Shown here one piece after another: positions 45,760-54,171 of a DNA stretch of 64,000 bases. The notes beneath the pieces were generated by a model that searched no databases, had not been told where the DNA came from, and was given only the letters and a program-made list of their open reading frames with translations. Position 1 is the first letter of the stretch; each line of letters starts with the position of its first letter. The stretch is taken from assembly GCF_026650985.1 (NCBI RefSeq), contig NZ_CP086239.1, positions 1,116,001 to 1,180,000 on the forward strand. Direction: 5' to 3'. Both the position numbers and the translations under genes were made by a program. The DNA comes from Clostridium estertheticum (lineage in GTDB: Bacteria > Bacillota > Clostridia > Clostridiales > Clostridiaceae).

Positions 45760-46503
45760 TTACTCATCAAACAAGGGTTTAAGCTTTTGATCCGGGAAAA
45801 ATTTTGGAACCGGAGCCCGATCAAATTCTTCACAAGGATCTTCTTCACAATCTTCTTCGCATTGACAAGGAACAGGGCAATATCCATATGCAGGGATTAA
45901 TAATTGAACAATTAGCTCACATTTTACAATAAGATGAAATCCTAAGGTTATATCTAAAAAACTTTCACCACAATCGTTTTTGCAAAAAAAACCATCTAGA
46001 CATTCTGGTACCAACTCAAGTTTTATAATTTCAGAACCATCATCACTTGATTTACCAGTAGGCACAGAAGTAGTAGATATTTGTGCTATTGAATCTGGGC
46101 AATATAGTTTTGATATGACTTCTGTACGATTAATTTCATAAAAATCGTAGCTTGTCTCGCCTTTACAATCTATAAAATCCGCATAAAATGAAATTACAAA
46201 ACAAACTATTATCTTTTTATAACTAGAGTTTTTCTTTAATGGAATTTTCTCTACCGAAAGAAGCTTTAGCTGGAAATCCCTACATCCTGTAAATGTTTTT
46301 GGATCATTAAGGGAGTTACTTCTTAACTCCGCATCTGTATCAACTGTATCTGGCCCACAACCATAAATTAAGCATCTTTTAATTAGACACTGGTCAAAGA
46401 CTTTTGGAATTTCAATGCAAACTAATTCAGATGGATCAGGAAGGTATCCTTGTTTATTAACGATACCGGGTCTTGGAATAAAATCATCATGTGTAATAGC
46501 CAT
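45760..46503 (-). CDS. Cys-rich spore-surface-like protein, tandem paralogue 2
   Basis: A 247-residue paralogue of the preceding gene with the same order of segments: AITHDDFIPRPGIVNKQG start, VCIEIPKVFDQCLIKRC, VEKIPLKKNSSYKK, YCPDSIAQIS, YGYCPVPCQCEED, and FFPDQKLKPLFDE end. It lacks the last acidic residues of paralogue 1. Most cysteines are conserved between the two, suggesting disulphide cross-linking in a spore layer. GGAGG lies upstream of the ATG and a sigma-K-like promoter at 46558-46584. Confidence 0.7.
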   Translation of the reverse strand: MAITHDDFIPRPGIVNKQGYLPDPSELVCIEIPKVFDQCLIKRCLIYGCGPDTVDTDAELRSNSLNDPKTFTGCRDFQLKLLSVEKIPLKKNSSYKKIIVCFVISFYADFIDCKGETSYDFYEINRTEVISKLYCPDSIAQISTTSVPTGKSSDDGSEIIKLELVPECLDGFFCKNDCGESFLDITLGFHLIVKCELIVQLLIPAYGYCPVPCQCEEDCEEDPCEEFDRAPVPKFFPDQKLKPLFDE

Positions 46504-46557
46504 TAATTCTCCTCCTTTTATGTCAAGTGATACACTTTTAATTAGTGTCCCTTAGGG

Positions 46558-46584
46558 TATATTATGCAGGTGGTTATTAGTTGT
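46558..46584 (-). promoter_or_regulatory. Sigma-K-type promoter of paralogue 2
   Basis: Minus strand: AC (46583-46584), 16-nt spacer, CATAATATA (46558-46566). It aligns with the promoter of paralogue 1. Confidence 0.65.
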
Positions 46585-46716
46585 GATTGATATACTTTTT
46601 TACTGAAATTATTAAATAATGTATTATGAATTCAATTATATATGGTTTCTAATATCCACTATTAGGTTATATATTGCTTTGTATTAAAATATAATTTCTA
46701 TAAGGAGATGAGCAAT

Positions 46717-48252
46717 ATGATATTATGTAGTCCATGTTTATTATACGATGATGAAAATCATATATGGAAATTTTATGTAAATGATAATAGAGAACTAGTA
46801 TATAGTATTATGTACAATGAAGATAAATGGACTAAAGAAAAGAAGATTGACAATGAAGTTATAGATTTTGTGGTAAGCTTAGACATAGATAACAAAATTT
46901 TCATTATATATAGTGTCAAACTCGGAGAACTTAAGTACTGTGTATGGGAAGCTAATAATTGGCTTGGAAAAACTATTTATACTTTTGGAAATAAACACTA
47001 TGAGATGTCAGAATTAACTATTATTACAATTCATAAATCAATAAATATATTTTTCATTGCCAAAAGTAACATAGATAAAATAAACTGTTCTTTAATTCAT
47101 TTATGCTTAAATAAGGACGATAGTATATTTAATACAATAGATACCATACCATTTCAAAAAGATATTTTTTTTCATTATGAAGTACAGAGGTTAGAAAATG
47201 ATAATTTATCTTTGATATTTATTAAAGGTGAAAAAGATGAAGCAGTACTAAATTTCATAGAATACAGAAATAATAAATGGAGTATTCCAAAAAGATTATA
47301 TGGCATTATCGGTAGTAATGTTAACTTTTATACATTATTGTATTTAGATAATATAAATATAATGAATTTGTCTAAAGAAGGTCCTTTATATCTGTTAGAA
47401 CATGTACTAATTGAACCTGATGGGAAAATGAAAAATTATAAAGTACATGAAACGTCTTATAAACCAAATAACTTTTGTCTGGTTGAAATTAAAGGAATTC
47501 TTTGGGCAATATGGTCTGAAGGTAAAAATATTTTTGTGTCTTCATATAACCACAAATGGAGTGAACCGCTTAAATATTATACAGAAACAACCGATGAGTT
47601 TTTAATATACAAATATTTATCTTTAAGCGATAAAAATAATGATATAAAGTGTAGATATGTATTAGGAACAAATTCTTTTGAAATAAATTTAGTGTTACCT
47701 ACCTACACAAATGATTATCATACTAGTGATCTTCCCAAAACAAATAAAGCAGATAAAAAAGTAACATTAGATTCTACTGTTGAAAAATCCAAAAATAATT
47801 TACAAGAAGAAATTTTGATTTTAAAAAAAGAAAATGGGGATTTGAAAAAAGAGCTTATAGATTTGCAAATAAAGTATCAACAAAAACTAAGAGTTATAGA
47901 GGAATCAGAGGATAACTTCTTTAGACTTACAACTGCAAAGAAAAAGGCTGAAGAAAAACTTTCTATAATAGCTGAAATTCAAAAAACTTCTATGGAAAAG
48001 TTAAAGGTAATGGAAGTTGAAAAAATATCTAGTACTGTACTACTAGATGAATTAACAAATAAATCACAGCAACTTGCTAATGAATATGAGGGATTAAAAA
48101 AGCAGAAAATAGCTAAATCTAATGTTATAAGCGAATTGAAAAATAAATTGCAACAATTAACTAGTGAAAAGGAATCATTAAGGCAAGATTTAGATTTTGA
48201 AAAAAGCATAGGTATTGTAGATAGAATTTTTAAAAAAAAGTCTGAAAAATAA
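46717..48252 (+). CDS. Large protein with beta-propeller-like N-terminus and C-terminal coiled coil
   Basis: Not recognised by name. The ATG at 46717 is 9 nt after AAGGAG, giving 511 residues; ATG 46708 is too close to that site. Residues about 1-340 contain repeated short beta blades with Trp (HIWKFYV, DKWTKEKK, NKWSIPKR, HKWSEPLKYY), as in a beta-propeller. Residues about 370-500 are a long Lys/Glu coiled coil. There is no signal peptide. Its place among spore-surface-like genes suggests a spore coat or exosporium scaffold, but no sporulation promoter was found. Confidence 0.6.
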   Translation: MILCSPCLLYDDENHIWKFYVNDNRELVYSIMYNEDKWTKEKKIDNEVIDFVVSLDIDNKIFIIYSVKLGELKYCVWEANNWLGKTIYTFGNKHYEMSELTIITIHKSINIFFIAKSNIDKINCSLIHLCLNKDDSIFNTIDTIPFQKDIFFHYEVQRLENDNLSLIFIKGEKDEAVLNFIEYRNNKWSIPKRLYGIIGSNVNFYTLLYLDNINIMNLSKEGPLYLLEHVLIEPDGKMKNYKVHETSYKPNNFCLVEIKGILWAIWSEGKNIFVSSYNHKWSEPLKYYTETTDEFLIYKYLSLSDKNNDIKCRYVLGTNSFEINLVLPTYTNDYHTSDLPKTNKADKKVTLDSTVEKSKNNLQEEILILKKENGDLKKELIDLQIKYQQKLRVIEESEDNFFRLTTAKKKAEEKLSIIAEIQKTSMEKLKVMEVEKISSTVLLDELTNKSQQLANEYEGLKKQKIAKSNVISELKNKLQQLTSEKESLRQDLDFEKSIGIVDRIFKKKSEK

Positions 48253-48322
48253 ATATCATATTAATATAAGAAACTCAAAATAAAATATTTCACTTTAAAT
48301 AAGTAAGATGAATTTAGTTAGC

Positions 48323-48349
48323 ACAATAGTAATATGTTTTCATATTATA
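48323..48349 (+). promoter_or_regulatory. Sigma-K-type promoter of the DUF3343 gene
   Basis: AC (48323-48324), 16-nt spacer, CATATTATA (48341-48349), identical in -10 and spacing to the promoter of paralogue 1 on the other strand. Confidence 0.65.
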
Positions 48350-48410
48350 CAATATCCACTTATCTTATTTAATATAAACTTGATTAGCAACAAGGGGGGT
48401 GTACAAGACT

Positions 48411-48677
48411 ATGCAAGTAGAAGAAACTGAGTATTTAGTTGTTTACCCAGGGCATAATACTACAACACTTCTGTACCAAAGGCTTTTAAAGAAGTCTTGC
48501 AATGTTGAATTAGTATCAACACCAATAAAAATTTCTTATGGTTGCAGTCTATCTATTAAATTTAAAGAAATCTATATTGATATTGTTAATGCTGAAATTC
48601 TAAAAATCAGTATAAAACCCAAAGGGGTATACAGAATTATTAAAAAACCAAAATTTAATAACTACGAAATGGTTTAG
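48411..48677 (+). CDS. DUF3343 family protein
   Basis: An 88-residue protein resembling DUF3343 (putative Se/S-carrier-like). The N-terminus EYLVVYPGHNTTTLLYQRLL and the segment VELVSTPIKISYGCSLSIKF, with the single conserved Cys before a Ser-Ile-Lys-Phe strand, fit the family. The ATG at 48411 follows AAGGGGGG by about 11 nt. With its sigma-K-like promoter it is probably made late in the mother cell. It ends at a strong terminator. Confidence 0.7.
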   Translation: MQVEETEYLVVYPGHNTTTLLYQRLLKKSCNVELVSTPIKISYGCSLSIKFKEIYIDIVNAEILKISIKPKGVYRIIKKPKFNNYEMV

Positions 48678-48696
48678 TTTATAATTGTATTATTTT

Positions 48697-48724
48697 GGAT
48701 TTGGGTTTTCCGAATCCTTTTTTT
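48697..48724 (+). terminator. Terminator after the DUF3343 gene
   Basis: GGATTTGGG-TTTT-CCGAATCC followed by seven T residues. Confidence 0.85.
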
Positions 48725-48790
48725 AGTTTGTGCATATTTTATGAAGTTAAAGCATATTTTCTATTAATAAGGCTAAAGGGTGTGATTAGA

Positions 48791-50281
48791 ATGGATACAA
48801 TTACAAGAAAAAATTTTTATTTTGTTTCAAATATTAAAACTGGAACTTTAACGATAATTGACGGTCTTTGCAATACAATATTAAAAGAAATAACAGTTGG
48901 AAAAAGGCCATATAAATTAGCAATAAAAGATAATAATACTATTGGAATTGCATGTGATTTAAGTAATACAATTTCTTTTGTTAATTGTAAAAGTTGCGAA
49001 ACGAAGGAACACTTTATTTCTAATAATGGTAATTTATTAATAGATAAAACAAATCAAAAAATATATGTTTCAGACACCTCCGAAGTAACTATCTATGATA
49101 TGAATTTAGATAAAATAATAAATCGAATTAGAGGATTTTCAGCAATTACCGATATAAAGATTAACACCGAAGGCACTAAACTCTATGTATTAGATACGTT
49201 ATTAAAAGAGTTAAGAATTTATAGTACTGATACTTATACACTTATAAATTTAATTGGAAACGTAGGTATTAATCCAAGATGCCTTTTAATTTTAAAAGAC
49301 GATAAAACAGCATATATTTCAACGAAGATTGATATATTAAAAATAGATATTGATTCAAACCTTATTACTAAACTAATTCTTCCAAAAGGGTCTTTAATGA
49401 ATGGAATGATATTAAAAGGAAATACCTTATATGCATCAAACTCAGGGCTAAATAGAATAGAATTAATTGATATTCATACTAATAAATCATATAAGTATAT
49501 TCTTACCTCAAGGACTGAACCTATGGGGCTTTTTATAACTGATGACAATACGAAACTACTAATAGCTAATAGAAGTTGCGATGATTATGGTGGAATTGAT
49601 ATAATAGATTTAAAATCAAATTGTTTGATTAGTTCGATTCTCATGAATACAATTAATAGTCAACCCTATGATATTATTTCAGTTAACCTTCCTTTTACAT
49701 ACGCTCAACCAGTTGCAATTACTAATTTAAATCCAGATAGTAAACAAATAACAATATTAGCAAAAAGAATATTTGCATCATACAATGAAAATATAAATTT
49801 TCCTATTATAAGTTTTAATTTACCTAAAGAGATAAATTCATCTTACATTTACAAATGTACAAAATTTGAACCAGGTATAATAGTGCCATCCTCAGAACGC
49901 AGGAGATATATACCTTCAACATCTGAATTCTCAAGTATTAAATTTATTGCAAGAGTTAACTATATAATTTATTATCTTAAAAATAATATAAATAAATGCA
50001 TAAATGGATTTTTTGAAAAACCTATAGATGTTCTTTTGGATATTACCAAAGAACTTAATTTAAATGAGTTTGAGCTTAATATTAAAACGACTACCAAATT
50101 TATAAATAATCCAAAATTTTTGAATAATGTACTAAGCTTTGGCGTTAGTAGTTTAATGGAGTTAAAAGTAATAGGCGAAGCTGAAATATATCTTAATAAT
50201 TTAAAAGAAACTGATAACTTCGAAGAATTTACTATTTTTGATGGCTCAATTTTTCCTGATGATACAATAATTCCTTTTTAA
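48791..50281 (+). CDS. Beta-propeller (YVTN-like) protein with C-terminal spore-type domain
   Basis: A 496-residue protein. Residues about 5-290 are a YVTN/NHL-type propeller with recurring blades (FYFVSNIKTGTLTIID, KIYVSDTSEVTIYD, TKLYVLDTL, LYASNSGLNRIELIDIHTNK, KLLIANRS). The C-terminal region (about 330-480) has the look of a SPOCS/DUF3794-like domain (FKFIARVNYIIYYL type, LMELKVIGEAEIYL). The start at 48791 is set by AAAGGGTGTG upstream. A CATATTTTA match lies near 48732 but lacks a matching AC. Probably another spore-surface component. Confidence 0.6.
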   Translation: MDTITRKNFYFVSNIKTGTLTIIDGLCNTILKEITVGKRPYKLAIKDNNTIGIACDLSNTISFVNCKSCETKEHFISNNGNLLIDKTNQKIYVSDTSEVTIYDMNLDKIINRIRGFSAITDIKINTEGTKLYVLDTLLKELRIYSTDTYTLINLIGNVGINPRCLLILKDDKTAYISTKIDILKIDIDSNLITKLILPKGSLMNGMILKGNTLYASNSGLNRIELIDIHTNKSYKYILTSRTEPMGLFITDDNTKLLIANRSCDDYGGIDIIDLKSNCLISSILMNTINSQPYDIISVNLPFTYAQPVAITNLNPDSKQITILAKRIFASYNENINFPIISFNLPKEINSSYIYKCTKFEPGIIVPSSERRRYIPSTSEFSSIKFIARVNYIIYYLKNNINKCINGFFEKPIDVLLDITKELNLNEFELNIKTTTKFINNPKFLNNVLSFGVSSLMELKVIGEAEIYLNNLKETDNFEEFTIFDGSIFPDDTIIPF

Positions 50282-50337
50282 ATATTATTAAATTTAAGAT
50301 TTGTAGATTCTTATAATAAAAAGAAAAGCGAGTAGGT

Positions 50338-50371
50338 AGCAATAGAACTTAATTATTAAGTTTCTATTGCT
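50338..50371. terminator. Bidirectional terminator
   Basis: AGCAATAGAACTTAA and TTAAGTTTCTATTGCT arms, followed by CTTTTTCGC on the plus strand. The minus-strand gene ends inside the 3' arm. Confidence 0.8.
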
Positions 50372-50642
50372 CTTTTTCGCTTGGTTTTAATTCTTCTATT
50401 ACAAATTTATCAAAATAAATTTCCTCTATAAAATTATTTTCATCAAAACTTGTTTTACGTCTTTTATTATATTCAGTGACATTGGGTTTCAGCCAATAAG
50501 GTGTTGAAACATCAAATTTGTAACATAAATCTGTTATACATATTTTTAGATTTTCTTGGTAACTATCGTCTATTTCCGATATTGTAACTTCATCTCTTAT
50601 AATTCTATTATCCTTTATTAATTTGCCCCAAATCTTTAACAT
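50364..50642 (-). CDS. Hypothetical protein (92 aa)
   Basis: Not recognised. The ATG at 50642 stands 5 nt after AAGGAGG, so the ten residues encoded upstream in the same frame are not translated from here. The 92-residue product starts MLKIWGKLIKDNRI and includes ICITDLCYKFDVSTPYWLKP, which resembles short clostridial proteins of unknown function. Soluble, slightly acidic C-terminus. Monocistronic. Confidence 0.65.
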   Translation of the reverse strand: MLKIWGKLIKDNRIIRDEVTISEIDDSYQENLKICITDLCYKFDVSTPYWLKPNVTEYNKRRKTSFDENNFIEEIYFDKFVIEELKPSEKEQ

Positions 50643-50897
50643 CTCGGCCTCCTTACTTGTCTTTTTTATCAAAACATATATTTTATAGCCTAATATTTTT
50701 TGATAGTCCTAAGTTTATCATAATTATTAAATAAAGTCATGTTATATATTAAGCATATCTTATTTGTTTTTCATATTTTATGAAACAGTATAAGTTGATT
50801 ATTTTTGTGAAATATTGCACATACTGAATTTAATATATCTTCTAAATATAATTTATATAGTATGTTTAAGTATAAGACATAGGAGGTTTAAAAATAC

Positions 50898-52268
50898 ATG
50901 GTAAATTTAGGTGTAATACATTATGCATATATCATTATCATTCTAATAATTACTATTATAATTTCTATGAAGAAAGATGTAATACTTCCATGTATTTTAG
51001 GAATTGGAGTAATTGGTTATATATTTACAGGAAGTATCCTAAGTGCTGTTCAAATCATATATAAGGCTATAGTGGTATCAGGAAAAGAATTCATTGAAAT
51101 AGTTGTAGTTATTGCGCTAGTTAATGCAATGTCTAGTGCATTAAATGATTTGGGTGCAGATGAACTAATTATAAAACCTATAAGAAAATTAATGATAAAC
51201 AAAACTATATCATTCTTTGTTCTAGGTATTACCGTAACTTTGACTTCCTGGTTTATTTGGCCAACACCAGCCATAGTATTCATAGGAGCGCTAATGGTGC
51301 CTGCAGCAATACAATCTGGATTACCACCAGTATGGGCAGCAGTAGTTTTATGTCTATTCGGTAATGGTGTAGCCTTATCAAGCGATTTTGTTCTTCAAGC
51401 AGCACCATCAATAACTGCGAAAACTGCAAACTTGCCTAATGCATTAGGAATAATTAGAAAATGTCTGCCATTTTGGGGTGTAATGAGTATAGTCACTATT
51501 ACTATAGCATTTATACTCATGAGAAGAAACAAACCTACAGGCATTAAGGCAAATGAATCTATAATTGAACCCAAGAAGTCACCACAAAGCAATTTAACAG
51601 GCAAAAAAGTAATGGCAATAGCTACTCCTTGTGCATTTATATTAGATATAGTTTTTATAAAAAAACTTAACTTCATAGGATCTGAATCAACAGCCCTAAT
51701 AGGTGGAACGGCATCAATAATAATGATTATTTGCTCTATACTTAATACTAATTTTAAAACGTCATTAGGCGAAGTTACTAAATATGTTAAAAATGGTTTC
51801 ACTTTTGGTATAAATATTTTTGCTCCAATTATAATTATCGGTGCTTTCTTTTTTCTAGGAAGTGCAGGTAGTGCAGTTGATATATTGGGTAATGGGGCCA
51901 CTGGGATTCTAAGTGATATTGGAGTGTATGCCGCAAGTAAGATACCTTTATCTAAATATTCGGTTGTAGGTATACAAACAGCAGTAAGCACTCTTCTTGG
52001 TCTTAGCGGTTCAGGATTCGCTGGCCTTCCGTTAGTTGGAACTTTAGCTAATACCTTTTCAACCACAATTAATATAGACAAAGAACAGATTGCAGCATTT
52101 GGTCAAATAATTACCATTTGGATAGGCGGAGGAACTATAATTCCTTGGAGCGTGGTTGCCGCAGCTGGAATATGTAAGGTTGAACCTTTTGAGGTTGCAA
52201 GGAAGAATATTATTCCTGTAACTTGTGGAATAGTTGCTACAGTAATATTAGCACTATTAATTTTATAA
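50898..52268 (+). CDS. Membrane transporter, ion-transporter/GntP-like superfamily
   Basis: An integral membrane protein of 456 residues with about 11-12 hydrophobic helices. The two halves each contain a glycine/proline-rich hairpin-like segment (FIWPTPAIVFIGAL; LSGSGFAGLPLVGTLAN), as in GntP/NhaD/TRAP-DctM-type carriers. A loop around residue 215-235 is Lys/Pro-rich. The substrate cannot be told from the sequence; organic acids or sodium/proton exchange are possible. AGGAGG precedes the ATG. It may share a regulatory zone with the next genes through the repeat array at its 3' end. Confidence 0.75.
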   Translation: MVNLGVIHYAYIIIILIITIIISMKKDVILPCILGIGVIGYIFTGSILSAVQIIYKAIVVSGKEFIEIVVVIALVNAMSSALNDLGADELIIKPIRKLMINKTISFFVLGITVTLTSWFIWPTPAIVFIGALMVPAAIQSGLPPVWAAVVLCLFGNGVALSSDFVLQAAPSITAKTANLPNALGIIRKCLPFWGVMSIVTITIAFILMRRNKPTGIKANESIIEPKKSPQSNLTGKKVMAIATPCAFILDIVFIKKLNFIGSESTALIGGTASIIMIICSILNTNFKTSLGEVTKYVKNGFTFGINIFAPIIIIGAFFFLGSAGSAVDILGNGATGILSDIGVYAASKIPLSKYSVVGIQTAVSTLLGLSGSGFAGLPLVGTLANTFSTTINIDKEQIAAFGQIITIWIGGGTIIPWSVVAAAGICKVEPFEVARKNIIPVTCGIVATVILALLIL

Positions 52269-52339
52269 TTATTAGTGCTAATATTTTAATTAATAGTGTC
52301 TAAATTCTAATTAATAGTGACCTATGCTTTAATTAATGG
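52266..52339. repeat. Four phased 10-bp repeats
   Basis: TAATTATTAG (52266), TAATTAATAG (52287), TAATTAATAG (52308) and TAATTAATGG (52330) are spaced 21, 21 and 22 bp apart, two helical turns. The first three are followed by TG. They start at the stop codon of the transporter gene and end 45 bp before the next start, so they look like a cooperative regulator-binding array. Confidence 0.65.
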
Positions 52340-52383
52340 TAGCATGATAGATATACTAATACACTTAAGGAGAGTTTACATAA

Positions 52384-52722
52384 ATGAATATTCAATTTTT
52401 CGGAACAAAAAAATGTTTTGATACAAAAAAAGCTGAACGATATTTCAAGGAAAGAAATATAAAGTATCAATTTATTGATATAAATATTAAAGGCCTTAGT
52501 AAAGGTGAGCTACAAAGCGTAAAAAGATCTGTAGGCTTAAATAATTTAATTAACACAAATGCAAAAGACTATAAAAAATCAAACTTAAACCAAATTAGGG
52601 GAGAGGAGATTAAAGAAGAAATTTTATTAAAAAACCCTCAGCTTCTTAAAACTCCTATAGTTCGTAATGGGAAAGATGCTACTGTTGGTTATGTCCCAGA
52701 AATATGGACAACCTGGGAATAA
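52384..52722 (+). CDS. ArsC/Spx family thioredoxin-fold protein
   Basis: A 112-residue protein of the arsenate reductase/Spx/YffB family. The N-terminus NIQFFGTKKCFDTKKAERYF has one active-site-type Cys, as in single-Cys YffB/ArsC-like members; the second Cys of Spx CXXC is replaced by Thr-Lys. The C-terminal TPIVRNGKDATVGYVPE is the conserved LKRPI-like loop. AAGGAGAG precedes the ATG. Enzyme or regulator cannot be decided from sequence. It is followed 24 bp later by the HD gene. Confidence 0.85.
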   Translation: MNIQFFGTKKCFDTKKAERYFKERNIKYQFIDINIKGLSKGELQSVKRSVGLNNLINTNAKDYKKSNLNQIRGEEIKEEILLKNPQLLKTPIVRNGKDATVGYVPEIWTTWE

Positions 52723-52746
52723 TAATATTACGTAGGAGGCGTTTTA

Positions 52747-53406
52747 ATGGATAAGGAACTAATTACAAATAAAACAATGGAATATGTAAAAAGCAAACTA
52801 GAAGGGGAAGGAACAGGGCATGATTTCTTTCATATATTGAGAGTTTACAAAACGGCACTCTATATATCTAAAAAAGAAGGGGCCGATTTATTTGTTGTTG
52901 GTTTAACTGCCTTATTACATGACATTGCAGATTGGAAATTTAATGATGGCAACAGTGATATAGGACCCAGACTTACGAAAGACTGGTTAGAGAGCTTAGA
53001 AGTTGATGATGTTACTATTAATAAAATTACTATGATAATAAGAACTATGTCATTTAAAGGCGGCACTACAAATTCTAAACAAGAAACAATAGAAGGTAAG
53101 GTAGTTCAAGATGCTGATAGATTAGATGCAATCGGTGCTATAGGAATTGCAAGAGCCTTTGCTTATGGTGGATATAAAAGGAGGGAATTATACAATCCTA
53201 ATATTAAACCACAAAAATATAAAGATTTTGATCAATATAAGGTAAGTGTGGATACCACGGTTAATCATTTTTATGAAAAACTTTTATTACTAAAAGATTT
53301 AATGAATACTAAATCAGGTAAAACTATGGCAGAAGAAAGACATAAATTCATGATAACATATTTAGAGCACTTTTTTGGAGAGTGGGATTGTATTGAAACA
53401 AATTAA
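52747..53406 (+). CDS. HD domain phosphohydrolase (YedJ-like)
   Basis: A 219-residue metal-dependent phosphohydrolase. Metal ligands are visible as His in GHDFFHILRVYKTAL, the His-Asp pair in LLHDIADWKF, and the later VQDADRLDAIGAIGIARAF. This order and length fit YedJ/YpgQ-type HD proteins, which act on nucleotides in some species. AGGAGG lies 8 nt before the ATG. Probably in an operon with the ArsC-like gene. Confidence 0.9.
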   Translation: MDKELITNKTMEYVKSKLEGEGTGHDFFHILRVYKTALYISKKEGADLFVVGLTALLHDIADWKFNDGNSDIGPRLTKDWLESLEVDDVTINKITMIIRTMSFKGGTTNSKQETIEGKVVQDADRLDAIGAIGIARAFAYGGYKRRELYNPNIKPQKYKDFDQYKVSVDTTVNHFYEKLLLLKDLMNTKSGKTMAEERHKFMITYLEHFFGEWDCIETN

Positions 53407-53430
53407 ATCATCTCCTGCGGAGCTGCAATA

Positions 53431-53538
53431 TTAACGACTTCAGAAGGAGATTTATACTCACACTGACATTTTCGTTTTGTTAGGGTATGTAACTCCAACT
53501 TATAGAAGTGGGAGACTTTCCTTCTGAAATGTCGTTAA
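53431..53538. mobile_element. Small element with terminal inverted repeats, possible IS200/IS605 remnant
   Basis: Left end TTAACGACTTCAGAAGGA (53431-53448) and right end TCCTTCTGAAATGTCGTTAA (53519-53538) are imperfect inverted repeats (two to three extra bases on the right). Inside lies a hairpin CTCCAACTT-ATAG-AAGTGGGAG (53493-53514), a form common at the ends of IS200/IS605 elements. No transposase remains. Confidence 0.45.
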
Positions 53539-53544
53539 AAGTTA

Positions 53545-53576
53545 AGGTGGATTAACTTTTATAGTTAAATCCACCT
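53545..53576. terminator. Hairpin between convergent genes
   Basis: AGGTGGATTAACT and AGTTAAATCCACCT arms (one bulged base), loop of 5 nt. Confidence 0.7.
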
Positions 53577-53587
53577 ATTAAAGTTAC

Positions 53588-53800
53588 TTAAATCATTCTA
53601 AGTTCGTCTATATTAACACAGAGAATAGTTGCTATTGTTTCGATTATATTAAAAGATGGATTTTTTTTACTTCCTCGTTCCAGTTCTTCTAAATAAGTCT
53701 GTGATACATGTACACTCAAATTCTTAGATAAAGTTGATATATCTTTGCTTGTTAAAGATTTATTAAGTCTTAATTCTCTAATTTTAGCTCCATTAAGCAT
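53588..53800 (-). CDS. XRE family helix-turn-helix regulator (70 aa)
   Basis: Single-domain DNA-binding protein of 70 residues. The helix-turn-helix is in SLTSKDISTLSKNLSVHVSQ followed by TYLEELERGSKKNPSF, the typical recognition helix and turn of XRE/Cro repressors. AGGGAGG is close to the ATG. No obvious partner; it is isolated by the hairpin downstream and a 371-bp gap upstream. Confidence 0.85.
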   Translation of the reverse strand: MLNGAKIRELRLNKSLTSKDISTLSKNLSVHVSQTYLEELERGSKKNPSFNIIETIATILCVNIDELRMI

Positions 53801-54171
53801 ATAAAAACCTCCCTATATAGATATATAATACATATAAGCTGATATCTTTATTATACTAAGTTGTACAAGTTAAGTATACTATGAATAAAAGAAATAGCTA
53901 TGTTATTATTATGTTTTTTTTATTAAGATTAGAAGCGAATTATAAAAAGTTACTAGTTATAGAGTAGTTCATTAACACAGAGTTTAGTAGTTGTAAAGTT
54001 AGTTCACGTTTTGTTAACATATTCGCCATTCATGTGCCATAATATATCTTTATTATATAATTAGGGCTAAAAATAATAGCATTAAAAAGAAAATAAGGTA
54101 TGATTATTGTAGGTATTGTAAATACCAACCAATTTTGTTTATATTAAATTTGTAATTAAGGAGAATTTTAT
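53801..54171. other. Noncoding stretch upstream of the orphan two-component system
   Basis: A/T-rich, 371 bp, no gene seen. A small inverted repeat GGTATT-GTA-AATACC (54112-54126) lies 46 bp before the response regulator start and could be an operator. No full -35/-10 pair was found with good spacing. Confidence 0.4.

Noticed and set aside
51395-52081. 228-codon minus-strand open frame
   Set aside because: It is a shadow of the transporter gene on the plus strand, which has clear membrane-protein features.
52266-52339. CRISPR-like interpretation of the repeat array
   Set aside because: The repeats are only 10 bp with 11-bp gaps and no cas genes are near; regulator-site phasing fits better.
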